Translations under genes and position numbers: made by a program
In this document: piece after piece, positions 1 to 7,912 of the stretch
Layout: every line of letters starts with the position of its first letter
Position numbering within the stretch: the stretch's first letter is position 1
Origin: an uncultured Prevotella sp.
GTDB lineage: Bacteria; Bacteroidota; Bacteroidia; Bacteroidales; Bacteroidaceae
NCBI GenBank assembly: GCA_900557035.1
Contig: USRA01000052.1
Coordinates: 1 to 14,578 of the forward strand
Direction of reading: 5' to 3'
Length of the DNA stretch: 14,578 nucleotides
Notes under the pieces: generated by a model
What the model saw: the letters and a program-made list of their open reading frames with translations, nothing else
Databases searched by the model: none
Told to the model about the DNA's origin: nothing

Positions 1-1511
1 AGTTTGACGAGGTGGGTACTGTGCTTACCGTCAGCGATGGCGTGGCTCGTATCTACGGTCTGCGCAATGCAGAGGCTAATGAGCTTCTTGAGTTCGAGAA
101 CGGCACGATGGCTATCGTCATGAACCTTGAGGAAGACAATGTAGGTTGTGTCCTCCTGGGTCCTACTGCTGGCATCAAGGAGGGACAGAGCGTGAAGCGT
201 ACTCACCGTATCGCTTCTATCCGCGTGAACGACAATTTCTTAGGTCGTGTCGTTAACCCTCTGGGTCAGGCTATCGATGGTCTCGGTGATATCGATCTCA
301 CCGGTGCTTTCGAGATGCCGCTGGACCGCAAGGCTCCTGGTGTGATCTATCGTCAGCCAGTGAAGGAGCCTCTCCAGACTGGTTTGAAGGCTGTCGATTC
401 CATGATTCCTATCGGTCGTGGACAGCGTGAGTTGATTATCGGCGACCGTCAGACTGGTAAGACTGCCATCGCAGTGGATACCATCATCAACCAGAAGAGT
501 TTCTATGAGGCAGGCAAGCCTGTATATTGTATCTATGTAGCCATCGGTCAGAAAGCATCTACCGTTGCAGCATTGGTACAGAACCTGAAGGAGCACGGCG
601 CCCTGCCATATACCATCATCGTAAGTGCTACCGCTGCCGATCCTGCAGCCATGCAGTATTACGCACCATTCGCCGGTGCAGCCATCGGTGAGTACTTCCG
701 CGACCGCGGTTACTCAGCCCTCGTAGTATATGATGACTTGAGTAAGCAGGCTGTGGCTTATCGTGAGGTATCATTGATCCTCCGCCGTCCATCAGGACGT
801 GAGGCTTATCCTGGTGATGTGTTCTATCTCCACTCTCGTCTGTTGGAGCGTGCCGCTCGTATCAACGACCAGCAGGAGGTAGCCGAGCAGATGAACGACC
901 TTCCTGAGTGCCTGAAGGGCAAGGTGAAGGGTGGCGGTTCCTTGACAGCCCTCCCAATCATCGAGACCCAGGCTGGTGACGTTTCTGCATACATCCCAAC
1001 CAACGTGATTTCCATCACCGACGGTCAGATCTTCCTGGAGACCGACCTCTTCAACCAGGGCTTCCGCCCAGCTATCAACGTAGGTATCTCTGTATCTCGT
1101 GTAGGTGGTTCTGCCCAGATCAAGAGTATGAAGAAGGTGGCTGGTACCCTGAAGATTGATATGGCTCAGTATCGTGAGCTGGAGGCTTTCTCTAAGTTCT
1201 CTAGCGATATGGATGCCGTAACAGCGATGACACTGGACCGTGGTAGAAAGAACGACAAGTTGCTGATTCAGCCTCAGTATCGCCCTATGCCAGTGGGCGA
1301 GCAGGTGGCTATCCTCTATTGTGGTGTGCACGGATTGATGCACGACGTGCCAATGGATAAGGTACGCGAGTGCCAGGATCAGTTCCTCGACGCTATGCGC
1401 AGCCAGCACGCCGATGTAATCGAAACTTTGGCTGATGGTAAGCTCACCGACGATTGCATTGCGGTGATTGAGGAAACCATGGCTAATGTAGCAGGACAAT
1501 ATAAAGCGTAA
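1..1511 (+). CDS. atpA: ATP synthase F1 subunit alpha (5' end outside window)
   Basis: Alpha subunit of the F1 catalytic head of the membrane ATP synthase; it forms the alpha3beta3 hexamer with beta and carries the non-catalytic nucleotide sites. The frame is open from the first base (first full codon at position 3, reading F-D-E-V-G-T-V), so the GTG at 12 is internal and about 25 N-terminal residues are missing. Counting from that GTG, the P-loop GDRQTGKT is at residues 144-151, the Walker B strand LVVYDDLS at 237-244, and the family signature around [10 protein letters not shown] at 360-369 includes the conserved arginine that reaches into the catalytic site. The C-terminal helical domain is complete and ends at TAA. 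atpG follows after 6 bp, so the two are almost certainly co-transcribed as the end of the atp operon. The family assignment is unambiguous. Confidence 0.98.
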   Translation, partial: FDEVGTVLTVSDGVARIYGLRNAEANELLEFENGTMAIVMNLEEDNVGCVLLGPTAGIKEGQSVKRTHRIASIRVNDNFLGRVVNPLGQAIDGLGDIDLTGAFEMPLDRKAPGVIYRQPVKEPLQTGLKAVDSMIPIGRGQRELIIGDRQTGKTAIAVDTIINQKSFYEAGKPVYCIYVAIGQKASTVAALVQNLKEHGALPYTIIVSATAADPAAMQYYAPFAGAAIGEYFRDRGYSALVVYDDLSKQAVAYREVSLILRRPSGREAYPGDVFYLHSRLLERAARINDQQEVAEQMNDLPECLKGKVKGGGSLTALPIIETQAGDVSAYIPTNVISITDGQIFLETDLFNQGFRPAINVGISVSRVGGSAQIKSMKKVAGTLKIDMAQYRELEAFSKFSSDMDAVTAMTLDRGRKNDKLLIQPQYRPMPVGEQVAILYCGVHGLMHDVPMDKVRECQDQFLDAMRSQHADVIETLADGKLTDDCIAVIEETMANVAGQYKA

Positions 1512-1517
1512 TAGCCT

Positions 1518-2492
1518 ATGCCGTCGTTAAAAGAGATTAAGACTCGCATCGCCAGCGTCAACAGTACCCGTAAGATTACGAGTGCGATGAAGATGGTGGC
1601 ATCCAGCAAGTTGCATCATGCTCAGGTAGCTATCCAGAATATGCTGCCTTATGAGAATATGCTGGAGCATATCCTGAAGAGCTTCCTGGTGAGTACTCCG
1701 AATGTGGACCATGAATTGCAGGTGGAGCACAAGGAAATCAAGCGTGTGGCTCTCATCGTATATAGCTCTAACAGCAGCTTGTGTGGTGGTTTCAACTCCA
1801 ACGTCATCAAGATGATGATTCAGGCGGTGGACGAGTATAAGGCTCATGGCATTGACGACATCACGGTATATCCTATCGGCAGAAAGGTGGCTGAGAAGGC
1901 ACAGAAGCTGGGTTTGAAGATTGGCGGTAACTTCATGGATCTCGCCGATCATCCTAATTCCAGTGCTTGTGCCGACATCGCCCGCAAGCTTGCCAAGCAG
2001 TATGCTGCTGGCGAACTCGACAAGGTGGAGATGATCTATCACCACTTCAAGAGTGCCGGTTCGCAGATCCTGACCCAGAAGACTTTCCTGCCTATCGACC
2101 TCAGCACTGAGGCGATAGGAGAGGACAACGACCGTGACCTCACATCGAATGTGGTTACGGCAAAGGCTCAGGAGTATCTGCGCAAGAAGCAGGCTAGTGA
2201 GGATGAAAGACAGCGTGCAGAGGCACATCCTCTGAACGACGACTTCATCGTGGAGCCGGATCTGGAGACTGTATTGGGAGTCTTGATTCCTAAGCAGCTT
2301 CATCTGATGGTTTACACTGCTTTGTTGGATAGTCAGGCGAGTGAGCATGCAGCCCGTATGGTTGCCATGCAGACTGCTACGGATAATGCCGATGAACTCT
2401 TGCGTGAACTCAATCTGCAGTACAACAAGAGTCGTCAACAGGCCATTACGAATGAATTGCTGGATATTGTGGGAGGTAGCGTAAATAATTAA
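1518..2492 (+). CDS. atpG: ATP synthase F1 subunit gamma, with long internal insertion
   Basis: Gamma is the central rotor shaft that couples proton flow to ATP synthesis in F1Fo. The product is 324 residues, against about 287-295 for most bacterial gamma subunits. The N-terminal shaft helix (starting MPSLKEIKTRI, with STRKITSAMKMVAS at about 16-29) and the C-terminal helix (SEHAARMVAMQTATDNA to NELLDIVGG, about 275-320) are typical. The extra length lies at about residues 197-240, between LPIDLS and FIVEPDLE. It is a highly charged, probably helical segment without cysteine. The start ATG lies 6 bp after the atpA stop. It is the last gene of the cluster, followed by a strong terminator. The family is certain; any role of the insertion is not known to me. 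Confidence 0.97.
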   Translation: MPSLKEIKTRIASVNSTRKITSAMKMVASSKLHHAQVAIQNMLPYENMLEHILKSFLVSTPNVDHELQVEHKEIKRVALIVYSSNSSLCGGFNSNVIKMMIQAVDEYKAHGIDDITVYPIGRKVAEKAQKLGLKIGGNFMDLADHPNSSACADIARKLAKQYAAGELDKVEMIYHHFKSAGSQILTQKTFLPIDLSTEAIGEDNDRDLTSNVVTAKAQEYLRKKQASEDERQRAEAHPLNDDFIVEPDLETVLGVLIPKQLHLMVYTALLDSQASEHAARMVAMQTATDNADELLRELNLQYNKSRQQAITNELLDIVGGSVNN

Positions 2493-2524
2493 TAATTAAA
2501 TACCAAAATTCCCCGTTTTATCAT

Positions 2525-2570
2525 AAAAAAAGAGGTAACTTCCCGTTTTGGGGTGGTTACCTCTTTTTTT
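2525..2570. terminator. Bidirectional intrinsic terminator between atpG and recQ
   Basis: A perfect 15-bp inverted repeat pairs 2525-2539 (seven A then GAGGTAAC) with 2556-2570 (GTTACCTC then seven T). The loop contains a further CCC/GGG pairing. The stem ends in a T run on either strand, so it should stop transcription from atpG on the plus strand and from recQ on the minus strand. It sits 32 bp after the atpG stop codon. Confidence 0.9.
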
Positions 2571-2633
2571 ATGTCTTATGTCTTATGTCTTATGTCTTAT
2601 GTCTTATGTCTTATGTCTTATGTCTTATGCTTT
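2571..2633. repeat. Heptanucleotide tandem repeat, (ATGTCTT)x8 plus one degenerate copy
   Basis: Eight perfect head-to-tail copies of ATGTCTT run from 2571 to 2626, followed by a variant ATGCTTT at 2627-2633 and then T-rich sequence to about 2690. The array begins at the base after the T tract of the terminator. It lies in the 3' region shared by the convergent genes atpG and recQ. A 7-bp period is not a multiple of three, so all three frames read the same MSYVLCL-type peptide, and the short open frames here are not genes. Confidence 0.95.
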
Positions 2634-2692
2634 ATGTTTTCTTTTATTTTGTTTTCTTTTACTTGTTTTCTTTCTTGTTTTTTTCTTCATCT

Positions 2693-4558
2693 TTATTTGC
2701 CAGTATATTTCTTGATGGCATTGATAAATGTATCGCCGTATTTCTTGATCTTGAATTCGCCGATACCGCTGATGTGACCGAATGCCTGGAGGGTGGTTGG
2801 CTTCATCTTCGTCAATTCGTGCAGACTCTTATCCGATAATACGATGTATGGAGGATAGCCCTGTTCATCGGCAAGATTCTTACGGATCTTACGCAGATAT
2901 TCGAAAAGCTTCTTATCTTCTACATCCGCCATTTCATTCTCGAAAATCACACGCTCGGCATGTACCACTGGGATGTTGTTTCCTGCATATCCACTTCTTC
3001 CTGCTCTTCCTCTGGCTCCTCTTCCTTGAGTCTGGTTCTGCAGGTCTTTGTTCTCCATAATCGCCAATGAAACCTGGTGTTCACCCTTGAGAACCTTCCA
3101 ACCCAATGGCGTGACCTTCATCTGGTTATGCATATTATACGCTACCTCGAAGAATCCCATCTGAAGCATCTGCAGCAGATAGGTCTGCCAATCGCGAACG
3201 CTTACATCCTTGCCCACTCCGAAGGTCTTCAATTCGTTATAGTGATTTCTAGCAATGGCAGGCGTCTGCATACCTCTCAATATCTCTATACAGGTACCCA
3301 CGGCAATCTTTTCTCCCGCACGGACCACGGCACTCAGCGCCTTTTGGGTAAGCACGGTACCATCGAAGGTACGTGGAGGATTGTTGCAGACATCACAATG
3401 CCCGCAATCCTTGCTGGAGGTCTCTCCGAAATAATTCAGGAGGATTCTTCTCCGGCAGACTCTCGATTCGGCGTATTCTTCCATTCTTCGCAGTTTTTCC
3501 AGATTTACCGATTTCTGTCCGCTTTCTTCGCAGAAAGTACGGAGGGTGATGATATCTGCCATCGAATAGAACAATACCGTATCGGCAGGAGCGCCGTCTC
3601 TTCCGGCTCGTCCTATCTCCTGATAGAAACTCTCGATGCTCTTCGGCATGTTGTAGTGAATCACCCATCTCACGTTACCCTTGTCGATACCCATTCCGAA
3701 GGCGATGGTAGCGCACACCACTTCTATCTGGTCCATCTTGAAACGTTCCTGTACAGAGGCTCGCTGCTGGGCGGAGAGTCCGGCATGGTAAGCTTCTGCC
3801 TGTATGCCATGCTCCTGCAAAGCCTCTGCTACCATCTCCGTATTCTTGCGCGAGAGACAGTAGATGATGCCTGCCTCGTCTGGGCGACGGGCGATGAAAT
3901 GGTAAATGAATTTCAGCTTCTCCTTCTTCGTGCTTTCCTGGCGCACGGTGAGGCTGAGGTTCGGACGGTCGAAACTGCTCACGAAGGTCTGCCCATTCAG
4001 GTGCAGCTGGTTGATGATGTCCTCTCGGGTAATCTTATCGGCTGTAGCCGTGAGCGCCATCACCGGCACGCCATTGAATTTCTCGTGCAGGAGTCCGAGC
4101 TGGGAATACTCCGGACGGAAGTCGTGCCCCCACTGGCTGATACAGTGGGCTTCATCTACGGCGAAGAGCGAAATCTTGATGTTGCAGAACAGATAAGGTA
4201 TCTCGCTGAGGAGTTTCTCGGGTGAAACATAGAGTAGTTTCAGTTCGCCCGCCTCGCATCTTCTGCGGATGATGAGGTCGTCGGTTACATCGTTGCCGCT
4301 GTTGAGAGCTTCGGCAGGAATGCCGTTCGCCTTGAGGGCTTCCACCTGGTCGTGCATCAGACTGATGAGTGGTGAAATGACCACTGCTGTTCCCTCCATA
4401 GCCAGCGCCGGAACCTGATAGCACAGACTCTTTCCTCCGCCCGTCGGCATCAGCACCAGACAGTCGTTACCTTGCATCACTTCCCGGATGATGGCTTCCT
4501 GGTTGGGTCGGAAGGAATCGTATCCGAAGTAAGATTTCAATATCTCGTTGATTTGCAT
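2693..4558 (-). CDS. recQ: ATP-dependent DNA helicase RecQ
   Basis: A 3'-to-5' superfamily 2 DNA helicase that unwinds recombination and replication intermediates. The 621-residue product has all expected parts: helicase motif I MPTGGGKS (37-44), the DEAH box (135-138) followed by the RecQ aromatic-rich loop [13 protein letters not shown] (139-151), and motif [12 protein letters not shown] (313-322). It also has an RQC domain with four zinc-binding cysteines (368, 385, 388, 391) and a winged helix, then a C-terminal HRDC domain (about 546-621). The RQC-HRDC linker holds a short Arg/Gly-rich patch (about 511-523). Length is normal for full RecQ. The start ATG (complement of 4556-4558) gives the standard N-terminus with the Q-motif region SFRPNQ at 15-20. 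The gene is convergent with atpG and divergent from the DPP III gene. Confidence 0.97.
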   Translation of the reverse strand: MQINEILKSYFGYDSFRPNQEAIIREVMQGNDCLVLMPTGGGKSLCYQVPALAMEGTAVVISPLISLMHDQVEALKANGIPAEALNSGNDVTDDLIIRRRCEAGELKLLYVSPEKLLSEIPYLFCNIKISLFAVDEAHCISQWGHDFRPEYSQLGLLHEKFNGVPVMALTATADKITREDIINQLHLNGQTFVSSFDRPNLSLTVRQESTKKEKLKFIYHFIARRPDEAGIIYCLSRKNTEMVAEALQEHGIQAEAYHAGLSAQQRASVQERFKMDQIEVVCATIAFGMGIDKGNVRWVIHYNMPKSIESFYQEIGRAGRDGAPADTVLFYSMADIITLRTFCEESGQKSVNLEKLRRMEEYAESRVCRRRILLNYFGETSSKDCGHCDVCNNPPRTFDGTVLTQKALSAVVRAGEKIAVGTCIEILRGMQTPAIARNHYNELKTFGVGKDVSVRDWQTYLLQMLQMGFFEVAYNMHNQMKVTPLGWKVLKGEHQVSLAIMENKDLQNQTQGRGARGRAGRSGYAGNNIPVVHAERVIFENEMADVEDKKLFEYLRKIRKNLADEQGYPPYIVLSDKSLHELTKMKPTTLQAFGHISGIGEFKIKKYGDTFINAIKKYTGK

Positions 4559-4693
4559 AATCGTATTATCATTTCTTAGAATTCCTTCTCACTTTCTCCA
4601 GGTAGTTCTTTCATTTGCAGTGCCCCTTTATTCCATCTAGAGTGCCTGGTGAAAGTAGGGTGGTTATTCTACTTATTTTCTACTATATTCCTG

Positions 4694-4701
4694 CAAAGTT
4701 A
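4694..4701 (-). promoter_or_regulatory. Candidate -7 box for recQ
   Basis: On the minus strand this reads TAACTTTG, an exact match to the Bacteroidota -7 element TAnnTTTG. It would start a transcript near 4687 with a leader of about 130 nt before the recQ ATG. I found no clear TTTG -33 element at the usual distance, so this is a moderate call. Confidence 0.5.
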
Positions 4702-4711
4702 CTAAAAAAAT

Positions 4712-4727
4712 AGGAGAAAACTCTCCT
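4712..4727. promoter_or_regulatory. Small inverted repeat between divergent promoters
   Basis: AGGAGA (4712-4717) and TCTCCT (4722-4727) form a perfect 6-bp dyad with a 4-nt AAAC spacer. It lies between the candidate -7 boxes of recQ (minus) and the DPP III gene (plus). It could be a short operator or a chance hairpin; the sequence alone does not decide. Confidence 0.3.
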
Positions 4728-4763
4728 TTATAGTAGTAAAAGTGCGAAAAGTAGGCAGAAAAG

Positions 4764-4794
4764 TTTGAAAATCCAAATAATTGTCGTACTTTTG
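4764..4794 (+). promoter_or_regulatory. Bacteroidota-type promoter of the DPP III gene
   Basis: TTTG at 4764-4767 (-33 element) and TACTTTTG at 4787-4794 (exact TAnnTTTG -7 element) are separated by 19 bp, the usual spacing for the primary sigma factor of this phylum. Transcription would start near 4801, giving a leader of only about 17 nt with AAGG at 4806-4809 ahead of the ATG at 4818. Confidence 0.8.
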
Positions 4795-4817
4795 CGCTAG
4801 AAATAAAGGTTTAGAAC

Positions 4818-6881
4818 ATGGCAAATTGTAATGTAAACACCCACGAGCGCTTTGCCGACATCCAGATGCTGCGTTACGAGCTGAAGGGATTCGAGGCATT
4901 GTCGCTCAATCAGAAATTGTATATTTACTGCCTGGCAAAGGCTACCCTGATGGGACGTGACATCACGTTCGACCAGCAGGGAAAGTACAACCTGCGCATT
5001 CGCAAAACCCTGGAGGCAATCTATCGCCATTACAAGGGTATCATCGGAGAGGCTATCGAAAACACGGAGACTGCAAGCGATACTACTACTCAAATTAAAA
5101 CTTCTTCCGAAGAATTCAAGGCTTTCGAAGTATATCTCAAGCGCGTATGGTTTGCCAGCGGCATCCATCATCATTATGGCTGCGAGAAATTCAAGCCGGG
5201 ATTCTCTGAGGAATTCTTCTATCAGTTGATGGAGGAAATCTCAGAGGAAGAGTTGCCGCTCAAGAGAGGAGAGAGCAAGGAAGATCTCCTCGCTCAGCTC
5301 GTACCTGTCATCTTCGACCCGGAGGTGATGCCGAAGCGAGTGAACCAGACCGATGGAGAGGACCTGGTAAAGACTTCTGCCTGCAACTTCTATGAGAATG
5401 TGACTCAGGCGGAAGTGGAGAGATTCTATGCCCGATTGAAGGATGCGTCTAACCCGACACCTCCATCTTACGGACTCAATTCCAAGCTTACCAAGCGCAA
5501 TAACGAGATGATAGAGCTGGTGTGGAAGGAGGACGGACTCTATAGTGAGCCTATCAAGGAAATCGTTTCCTGGTTGCTCAAGGCGCAGAAATTCGCTGAA
5601 AATGAGGGACAGAAGCATGTCATCGACCTGCTCGTGAAGTTCTATCGTACTGGTAATCTTGAGGATTTTGACCGATACAGCATCGCCTGGGTGGAGCAGC
5701 ACGAAGGCATGGTGGATTTCATCAACGGATTCATCGAGGTATATGGCGACCCATTGGGATTGAAAGGAACCTGGGAGGGTATCGTGGAATACAAGGACCT
5801 GGAGGCTACCCAGCGAACCCAGACCATCAGTAAGAATGCTCAGTGGTTTGAGGATCATTCGCCTGTGGATCCACGTTTCCGCAAACCGGAGGTGAAGGGT
5901 GTTACAGCCAATGTTATCTGTGCGGCGATGCTCGGCGGAGAGGAATATCCTGCTTCGGCTATCGGCATCAATCTGCCTAATGCCAACTGGATCCGTCAGG
6001 AGCACGGTTCGAAGAGCGTTACCATCGGCAATCTGACTGATGCCTACAACAAGGCGGCTCAGGGCAACGGATTCAGAGATGAGTTTGTCATCGATGAGGA
6101 GACTGTGGCGCTGATGAATCAGTATGCTGATATCACAGATGACCTGCATACCGACCTTCACGAGTGTCTGGGACATGGCAGCGGTCAGCTTCTTCCTGGT
6201 ACCGATCCTGATGCACTGAAGGCGTATGGCAACACGATAGAGGAGGCGAGAGCCGATCTCTTCGGTCTGTACTATGTGGCTGACCATAAGCTGGTTGAGT
6301 TGGGACTGACTCCGAATGATGAAGCTTACAAGGCGCAGTATTACAGTTATTTGATGAACGGTTTGCTCACCCAGACCATCCGTATCAAGGAGGGTGATAA
6401 GATAGAGGAGGCGCACATGAGAAACCGTGCCCTCATTGCCTGGTGGACGCTGGAGCATGCCGAGGGTGCTGTGGAACTGGTGACGGAAGAGGTGAGCTAT
6501 GCTTCTGCCGAGGATGCCCTGAAGGATGCTGAGGGAAATATCGTAACCACCCGAACCTATGTGAAGGTGAATGATTACGTGAAGCTCCGTCATCTCTTCG
6601 GAGAACTCCTAGCAGAGATTCAGCGCATCAAGAGCGAGGGAGATTTCGAGGCTGCACGCCAGTTGGTAGAGAAGTATGCTGTAAATATCGATCCAGACTT
6701 GCATCGCGAGATTCTGGCGAGATACAAGAAGCTGAACCTGGCTCCTTACAAGGGTTTCATCAATCCGAAGATGACGCTGGTCTATGATGAGGAGGGCAAT
6801 CCTATCGATGTAAATCTCGATTACGAGGAGAGCTATACCGACCAGATGCTCCGCTATTCTGAGGAGTATGGAACACTATAA
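4818..6881 (+). CDS. Dipeptidyl peptidase III (zinc metallopeptidase, family M49)
   Basis: Removes dipeptides from the N-terminus of short peptides; likely works in peptide breakdown. The 687-residue product carries the M49 zinc signature HECLGH at 448-453 (two zinc histidines and the catalytic glutamate 449). The second motif EEARAD at 475-480 supplies the third zinc ligand, E476. These positions agree with those I recall for the characterised Bacteroides thetaiotaomicron enzyme. The substrate-cleft strand ASAIGINLPNANWIR (about 379-393) is also typical. I see no signal peptide or lipoprotein box, so a cytoplasmic location is likely. It has its own promoter and is followed 103 bp later by a Nudix gene on the same strand; they may share a transcript. 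The family is certain; the physiological substrate is not visible. Confidence 0.95.
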   Translation: MANCNVNTHERFADIQMLRYELKGFEALSLNQKLYIYCLAKATLMGRDITFDQQGKYNLRIRKTLEAIYRHYKGIIGEAIENTETASDTTTQIKTSSEEFKAFEVYLKRVWFASGIHHHYGCEKFKPGFSEEFFYQLMEEISEEELPLKRGESKEDLLAQLVPVIFDPEVMPKRVNQTDGEDLVKTSACNFYENVTQAEVERFYARLKDASNPTPPSYGLNSKLTKRNNEMIELVWKEDGLYSEPIKEIVSWLLKAQKFAENEGQKHVIDLLVKFYRTGNLEDFDRYSIAWVEQHEGMVDFINGFIEVYGDPLGLKGTWEGIVEYKDLEATQRTQTISKNAQWFEDHSPVDPRFRKPEVKGVTANVICAAMLGGEEYPASAIGINLPNANWIRQEHGSKSVTIGNLTDAYNKAAQGNGFRDEFVIDEETVALMNQYADITDDLHTDLHECLGHGSGQLLPGTDPDALKAYGNTIEEARADLFGLYYVADHKLVELGLTPNDEAYKAQYYSYLMNGLLTQTIRIKEGDKIEEAHMRNRALIAWWTLEHAEGAVELVTEEVSYASAEDALKDAEGNIVTTRTYVKVNDYVKLRHLFGELLAEIQRIKSEGDFEAARQLVEKYAVNIDPDLHREILARYKKLNLAPYKGFINPKMTLVYDEEGNPIDVNLDYEESYTDQMLRYSEEYGTL

Positions 6882-6984
6882 TGATTTACAAAGCTTTTGC
6901 CCCTTTCCCTTTCCCTTCGGTGGATGATCGTTGGTTCAGGGCGTGGGGCTATTCTGATTCTTTATAGATATGATATAAATAGAT

Positions 6985-7485
6985 ATGATAGATAACAAGA
7001 ACGAGGAATTTCCGATAGTAGATGAAATGGGTAATATTCTGGGTGCCATCACCCGGGGGCATGCCCATGATGGATGCAAGATATTGCATCCTGTGGTTCA
7101 TCTGCATGTATTCAACAGTAAGGGGGAACTGTATCTCCAGCACCGTCCGGCATGGAAGGATATCCAGCCTGATAAGTGGGATACTGCCTGTGGCGGCCAT
7201 GTGGATTTAGGCGAGAGTGTGAACCAGGCGCTTCATCGTGAAGTGAGGGAGGAGCTGGGTATCACTGATTTCGAACCGGAGTCTTTAGGACATTATGTCT
7301 TTGAGAGTCAGAGAGAAAAGGAGTTGGTGTATGTTCACCGTTGTGTATATGATGGTGAGGTGAAGCCGAGCCAGGAAGAGTTGTCTGGTGGCAGATTCTG
7401 GAGTAAGGAAGAAATCAAGGAAAACATCGGAAAAGGTGTTTTCACTCCGAATTTCGAAAATGAATACCAGAAGTTTTTCATGTGA
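6985..7485 (+). CDS. Nudix hydrolase, IDI/YfcD-like
   Basis: A 166-residue protein with a perfect Nudix box at residues 71-93 (G-x5-E-x7-REVREELGI), the magnesium-binding site for cleaving nucleoside-diphosphate-linked or other diphosphate substrates. The N-terminal part (FPIVDEMGNILGAITRGHAH, then HLHVFNSKGELYLQHR) resembles the YfcD and isopentenyl-diphosphate-isomerase-like branch rather than MutT. The true substrate cannot be read from sequence. The start ATG at 6985 follows an A/T-rich leader; an upstream ATG at 6970 runs into a stop two codons later. The last codon and stop (ATG TGA) fall inside a 17-bp tandem duplication that begins the repeat-filled gap downstream. No distinct promoter was found in the 103 bp after the DPP III gene. 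Confidence 0.9.
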   Translation: MIDNKNEEFPIVDEMGNILGAITRGHAHDGCKILHPVVHLHVFNSKGELYLQHRPAWKDIQPDKWDTACGGHVDLGESVNQALHREVREELGITDFEPESLGHYVFESQREKELVYVHRCVYDGEVKPSQEELSGGRFWSKEEIKENIGKGVFTPNFENEYQKFFM

Positions 7486-7513
7486 TATTCTTCGTCATGT
7501 GATATTTTTCATC
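7480..7513. repeat. 17-bp tandem duplication spanning the Nudix stop codon
   Basis: ATGTGATATTCTTCGTC (7480-7496) is followed directly by ATGTGATATTTTTCATC (7497-7513), 15 of 17 bases identical. The first copy contains the last Met codon and TGA stop of the Nudix gene, and the second runs into the left arm of the large inverted repeat. Confidence 0.85.
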
Positions 7514-7868
7514 GGAATACGCGGAGTTATCGGAAACATTCTTGCTTTTCGGATTACGCACGGATTAAACGGAAAGCGACCTGTTCGGTCGAGGGAGCTG
7601 AAACCACATTTTATAAGGTCACGCAGATTTCGCAGATAACGCAGATTTTTTTGATTGACTCTTTTTATATCCCACAGGTTCCATTTATATCCCACAGATT
7701 CCACAGATATACACAGATTTTAGACCTAAAATCTGCGTCATCTGCGAAATCTGCGTGACTATACATCATGCAGTTTCGGTTACTCGACCGAACAGGTCGC
7801 TTTCCGTTTAATCCGTGCGTAATCCGAGAAGCAAGAATGTTTCCGATAACTCTGCGTAATCCGATGAA
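7508..7868. repeat. Large palindromic intergenic element with ~140-bp arms
   Basis: The left arm 7508-7649 and right arm 7728-7868 are reverse complements over nearly their whole length. The outer block (7508-7593 with 7783-7868) matches at 83 of 86 positions. The inner block (7618-7649 with 7728-7759) matches at 31 of 32. Between them is a diverged 23-24 bp stretch that still shares the core GAAAC. The inner block is built from ACGCAGAT and TTCGCAGAT words. The 78-bp centre holds a 20-bp tandem repeat. The element fills a gap between convergent genes, has no credible ORF, and shows no obvious target duplication. It looks like a dispersed, non-coding palindromic repeat (MITE- or REP/BIME-like) that could also end transcription from both sides. 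The class is inferred. Confidence 0.85.
7664..7703. repeat. 20-bp tandem repeat in the loop of the palindromic element
   Basis: Two adjacent copies of TTTATATCCCACAGRTTCCA (7664-7683 and 7684-7703) differ at one base. Further CACAGAT words follow at 7702-7708 and 7712-7718, so the loop holds four related CACAGRT units that echo the CGCAGAT units of the arms. Confidence 0.9.
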
Positions 7869-7894
7869 TAAAAAATCTCCGTAATCCGATGAAT
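7851..7894. repeat. Repeated right end of the palindromic element
   Basis: The terminal word TCTSCGTAATCCGATGAAT occurs at 7851-7869 and again at 7876-7894 (18 of 19 identical, period 25 bp). The first copy pairs with the left arm. The second is an extra copy outside it. Another ACGCAGAT word sits at 7901-7908, 4 bp from the stop codon of the next gene. Confidence 0.85.
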
Positions 7895-7912
7895 GATTCT
7901 ACGCAGATAAAA

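Noticed and set aside
792..1499. A 235-codon minus-strand frame over atpA
   Set aside because: It is antisense to one of the most conserved proteins known, with no domain and no promoter.
2553..2839. Short plus-strand frames encoding MSYVLCL-type repeats
   Set aside because: They are produced by the 7-bp repeat, which reads the same peptide in all frames, and they run into the recQ 3' end.
3077..4225. A 382-codon open frame on the plus strand inside recQ
   Set aside because: It is the complement of a confidently identified RecQ helicase. Its translation shows no recognisable domain and is rich in His/Leu, as expected for antisense frames of this codon usage.
5241..6593. A 450-codon open frame on the minus strand inside the DPP III gene
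   Set aside because: It lies antisense to the zinc-motif region of a clear M49 peptidase, has no domain I recognise and no promoter. It is a codon-usage shadow.
7495..7704. A 69-codon minus-strand frame in the palindromic element
   Set aside because: It is a translation of the repeat words. The same DNA in the opposite arm does not preserve the frame, and there is no coding pattern.
7480..7912. Insertion sequence or classical transposon
   Set aside because: There is no transposase frame and no clear target-site duplication. Only a non-autonomous palindromic repeat can be supported.
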